A program made the translations under genes and the position numbers. The notes beneath the pieces are model-generated. The model saw only the letters and a list, made by a program, of their open reading frames with translations, did no database searches and was not told the DNA's origin. 64,000 nt of DNA from Owenia fusiformis (Eukaryota > Annelida > Polychaeta > Sabellida > Oweniidae): contig CAIIXF020000003.1 of the NCBI GenBank assembly GCA_903813345.2, forward strand, positions 27,171,248-27,235,247, written 5' to 3'. Below, in pieces: positions 61,299-64,000 of the stretch (the stretch's first letter is position 1; every line of letters starts with the position of its first letter).

Positions 61299-62521
61299 CA
61301 TGTTATTAAGGATATATTTTAGCAAAGCGTTTGATAGTGTTCCGCATGAACACTATCTTTTTCTTAAAACTGAAATCGTATGGAATTCAAGGAACAATAC
61401 TCACATGGATAAGATCTTTTCTAATTAATAGATTTCAAAGAGTACTAGTAAATGGAGAAGCGTCAGAATGGGCCCCTGTTGTATCAGGTATCCCTCAAGG
61501 GACCTGCCTTGGGCCATCCCTATTTTCTATCTTCATAAATGACCTCCCAGATGCTACAAAGAACAAAATACTAATGTATGCAGATGATGCTAAACTGTAT
61601 GGTTGTGTACAAAACCAGGAAGACAAAATACAATTACAATCGGACTTAGATAAAATGACAAAATGGTCAAAAGATTGGCAACTCCCCTTTAATACTGACA
61701 AGTGTAAAGTAATGCACTTAGGAAACAAAAATGATAATCAGGAGTATACCATGGACAATAAAACCCTACAACAGACACTGTTAGAAAAAGATCTTGGAAT
61801 CAACATAGACAATCAACTTAAGTTTCATAAACATATCGACATACAAGTAGCCAAGGCAAACAGCATCCTCGGATTAATAAAAAGGACATTTTCTCATCTG
61901 GACAAAACCACCCTACCACTTCTCTACAAATCCCTCGTTAGACCCCACCTTGAGTATGGAAATAGTATATGGAGTCCTTATACAAATATAGACATCATTA
62001 AAATTGAAAAAGTACAAAGAAGAGCCACCAAGTTAGTACCAACCTTAAAAGACTTAAGCTACTATGATAGGATGAAACAACTAAAACTCCCCTCCCTCCA
62101 ATATAGAAGAACTAGAGGTGACCTAATACAAGTATTCAAGATAGTGAATGGTTATGACAGAATCAAACTCATGGACATTGCACAAAAATCAGAAAATAAG
62201 ATGACGAGAGGGAATACAGAAAAATTAAGCCATAGATATAGCAGACTCGATGTAAGAAAAAATGTATTTGGAAATAGAATCGTCAACACATGGAACAATC
62301 TTCCCCAATCTGTAATAGACACCACAGATATAAATCAATTCAAGAATGGAATTGACAAGCACCTGATGAGACAGAAATTCCTTCACCACAACTAACCCAT
62401 GTCCAGTGAGCAATTAAACAACGCCCCCCTTAACATGATATGAAAATAATACATAAAAAGATCTGGATTATACAGGACTATCCTTCTTCCAGAATTATAG
62501 ATATAGATATAGATATAGATA
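61290..62521 (+). mobile_element. 5'-truncated LINE copy with ATAGAT tail
   Basis: Truncated 5' end at about 61290, RT remnant, about 100 bp of 3' UTR, then (ATAGAT)n at 62493-62521. Short tandem tails rather than poly-A are usual for CR1/L2-type LINEs. Dead-on-arrival structure. Confidence 0.8.
61299..62395 (+). pseudogene. non-LTR reverse transcriptase fragment
   Basis: Reverse transcriptase of a LINE in the CR1/L2/jockey assemblage. The first part reads YFSKAFDSVPHE (61312-61350) in one frame; from about 61365 the homology moves to the next frame (LKLKSYGIQG) and continues to the stop at 62395, so there is a frameshift. Visible blocks: SGIPQGTCLGPSLFSIFIND, MYADDAKLYG with the catalytic A.DD, TDKCKVMHLG, EKDLGINID, LVRPHLEYGNSIWSP, EKVQRRATKLVPTLKDLSYY, RRTRGDLIQVFKI, LDVRKNVFGNRIVNTWNNLP. 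The endonuclease and N-terminal RT blocks are missing. The active-site motif survives, but the copy cannot be autonomous. Confidence 0.9.
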
Positions 62522-62530
62522 ACAGGTTAC

Positions 62531-63046
62531 ACTGGACGGCTTTGTATAAAAAAACTCCTACGTCATACCTGAGACTAACATAAAATATTTTATGTTAGTC
62601 TCAGCTCATACCCACCTACCCACCTACATTGAACATGATGCAGTCATCAGAGGGTTCAATTATTAAACATCAAAATAGCTCAAATTATTAACATTTCTAC
62701 AATGCCGGCTTTATTTTATGACTAGAAAGATGACAGATCCATAATTAAAGGCATATGGATGCATTTTAATGTGTAATGACCCCAGGGGAATAAATAACTA
62801 ACGACCGTGAGCATAGGTCCAACAAGCCAGATAAAGAAATTGAAAAAAAGTGTGCTAAATTCGATGCCCCGAGTGGAAATCGAACCCAGCTGGGATGTAG
62901 TAACGACTTGCTATATAATTCATCATAAACTAAGATTTTAAAAACTAAGATCTTTAAAATTGAACCCTTCAAAGACTGTATCATGTCCCAAGTACATGGG
63001 TAAGTGGGTATTAGGTAGGAGTTTTTTTACAAAGCCTATACTGGAC
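62531..63046. mobile_element. inverted-repeat element directly after the LINE
   Basis: Left ACTGGACGGCTTTGTATAAA, AAAACTCCTAC matches the complement of right GTAGGAGTTTTTTTACAAAG, CCTATACTGGAC. Contains a perfect 32-bp palindrome at 62571-62602 and a Pol III B-box-like motif. Ends approximate. Confidence 0.6.
62860..62940 (-). repeat. tRNA-like fragment, possible SINE head
   Basis: Minus strand carries GGGTTCGATTTCC at 62875-62887, close to the B-box consensus GGTTCGANTCC, preceded by ATCCCAGCT and an A-box-like TAGCAAGTCG. It does not fold into a full tRNA by eye, so it is a decayed tRNA or tRNA-derived SINE rather than a gene. Confidence 0.35.
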
Positions 63047-63440
63047 TACTGGACTAGGTGGCTTGAGTTAAAGACTCTGTTCAAGCTAGATCATTTAAAA
63101 AAATTCCTTAATTTAAGGGGTATTACATAGGGGGCGCCACCTATACAAGGCTGTAAAAAAATTTGCCCGTCAGTGCCAAACCGGCACAGTTCTAATTTTG
63201 AAAGTCAATTACATATAGATGAAGAAAATACAAAGACATAGCATACATCCTAGAAAACAACCACTACTTGGCAAATTCTGGCTGCGGGCCTGGGATGTTT
63301 CATATGTCTTCATCCCTTCCCTCAAAGATGTAGGGATAATACATCATCATAAAGATTTTTTTGAAACATCATTTTTGATTCTTAAAGAATTGGATTTATG
63401 TTATTGCTGTTTTTTAATCCCTAATAGCAAAAAACAGCTA
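63047..63440. other. stretch without a recognised gene
   Basis: A plus-strand frame of 75 codons at 63219-63446 has no recognised domain. No repeats seen. Confidence 0.35.
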
Positions 63441-63625
63441 CAGTAAAACCTGTATATCTGAACACCTGGCTAATCCGAACACCTTCCAATTTGAACACTT
63501 TTTTCGGTCCCATTTTTTCTTCCCATTGACTCCCATGTTAAAAAAACCTTGAAATCTGAACACCTCCTAATTTGAAAAGTGAACAACCAGATTTGAAAAA
63601 GTGACCTGTCTAATCTGAACATTTT
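63441..63625. mobile_element. pogo/Tigger-like fragment
   Basis: TA|CAGTAAAACCTGTATATCTG, then several (T)CTGAACACC and CCGAACACC blocks. Inverted counterpart not clean. Same family as 39145. Confidence 0.55.
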
Positions 63626-63789
63626 TATCAGAAATCAAATGTCTGGACATTTCAATTAAAGCCACATATTGAGTCAATGTTATAGTTGTTATTTATCTTT
63701 ACATATATACAAATGCAATCAAAGAACTAATTCTCCTAATTAACTTATTTATATTTAGTCTCAGTGACATCCCTTATTTGTGAAAAACA

Positions 63790-64000
63790 ACAGGGTGTTT
63801 GGGAAAGGTGTGAATACAGGAGTTAATTGGTTTATCCAATATTAAAAAATAACTGAATGTTTTATTTTTGGATTAAGAGAAAGGTGTGAATCAAGAAGAT
63901 AATTGATTTATCATTATTGGAAATTACCTGGATGTTTTTGATTTGGATTAAGAGAAAGGTGAGAGTCTGGGAGAGAATTGGTTTATCCTTATTGTAAATT
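63790..64000. repeat. 77-bp tandem repeat running off the window
   Basis: About 2.7 copies sharing AGAAAGGTGTGAATC, ATTGGTTTATCC and TTTTGGATTAAGAG. Confidence 0.75.

Noticed and set aside
61495-61728. Minus-strand frame opposite the LINE
   Set aside because: Antisense shadow of the reverse transcriptase.
62860-62940. Functional tRNA gene
   Set aside because: Only the B-box region is convincing; acceptor and anticodon stems cannot be paired by eye.

Overview
This is an AT-rich, intron-rich animal nuclear genome segment. The genes have GT-AG introns and conserved animal orthologues, and the spaces between and inside them are crowded with short inverted-repeat transposons, minisatellites and one dead LINE. 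The gene families (COG7, borealin, AIRIM, ZCCHC14, a C2H2 array protein) are animal-wide, and the repeat load suggests a marine invertebrate such as a hemichordate, lancelet or mollusc. The species cannot be fixed from sequence alone. There are no operons, CRISPR arrays, rRNA genes or convincing tRNA genes.

Layout. 1402-7390 (+): C-terminal half of COG7, eight exons; its N-terminal half is not visible upstream. 9537-14834 (-): complete ten-exon borealin (CDCA8), 332 aa. 18604-19954 (+): complete four-exon AIRIM (C1orf109), 200 aa. 27459-46884 (-): complete thirteen-exon ZCCHC14 orthologue, 1331 aa, spread over 19 kb. 53480-59233 (-): four-exon protein of 1384 aa with an RFX-like N-terminus and about 30 C2H2 fingers. 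61299-62521 (+): 5'-truncated, frameshifted LINE. For every complete gene the exon phases close exactly (total coding length divisible by three), which is the main support for the models.

The most unusual feature is a pair of mirror-image splice-site arrays. In COG7 a 120-bp unit carrying the end of an intron, its 3' splice site and the start of the next exon is repeated about 14 times. In ZCCHC14 an 84-bp unit carrying the end of an exon and its 5' splice site is repeated 7 times. Both units are whole numbers of codons (40 and 28) and stay open when read through, so each array could give a ladder of in-frame isoforms or be ignored by choosing one splice site. The COG7 array has in turn been split by a hAT-like element with an 8-bp target duplication.

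The rest is a dense catalogue of non-autonomous DNA elements with visible ends and target duplications (hAT, Harbinger-like, TA-flanked mariner/pogo-like, TTAA-flanked, large foldbacks), a dispersed repeat with a hairpin end present five times, and several minisatellites, one with a 96-bp higher-order unit. The genes have unrelated housekeeping or regulatory roles: Golgi tethering, mitotic centromere complex, ribosome maturation, RNA-associated SAM/zinc-knuckle protein, DNA binding. They are neighbours rather than a pathway.
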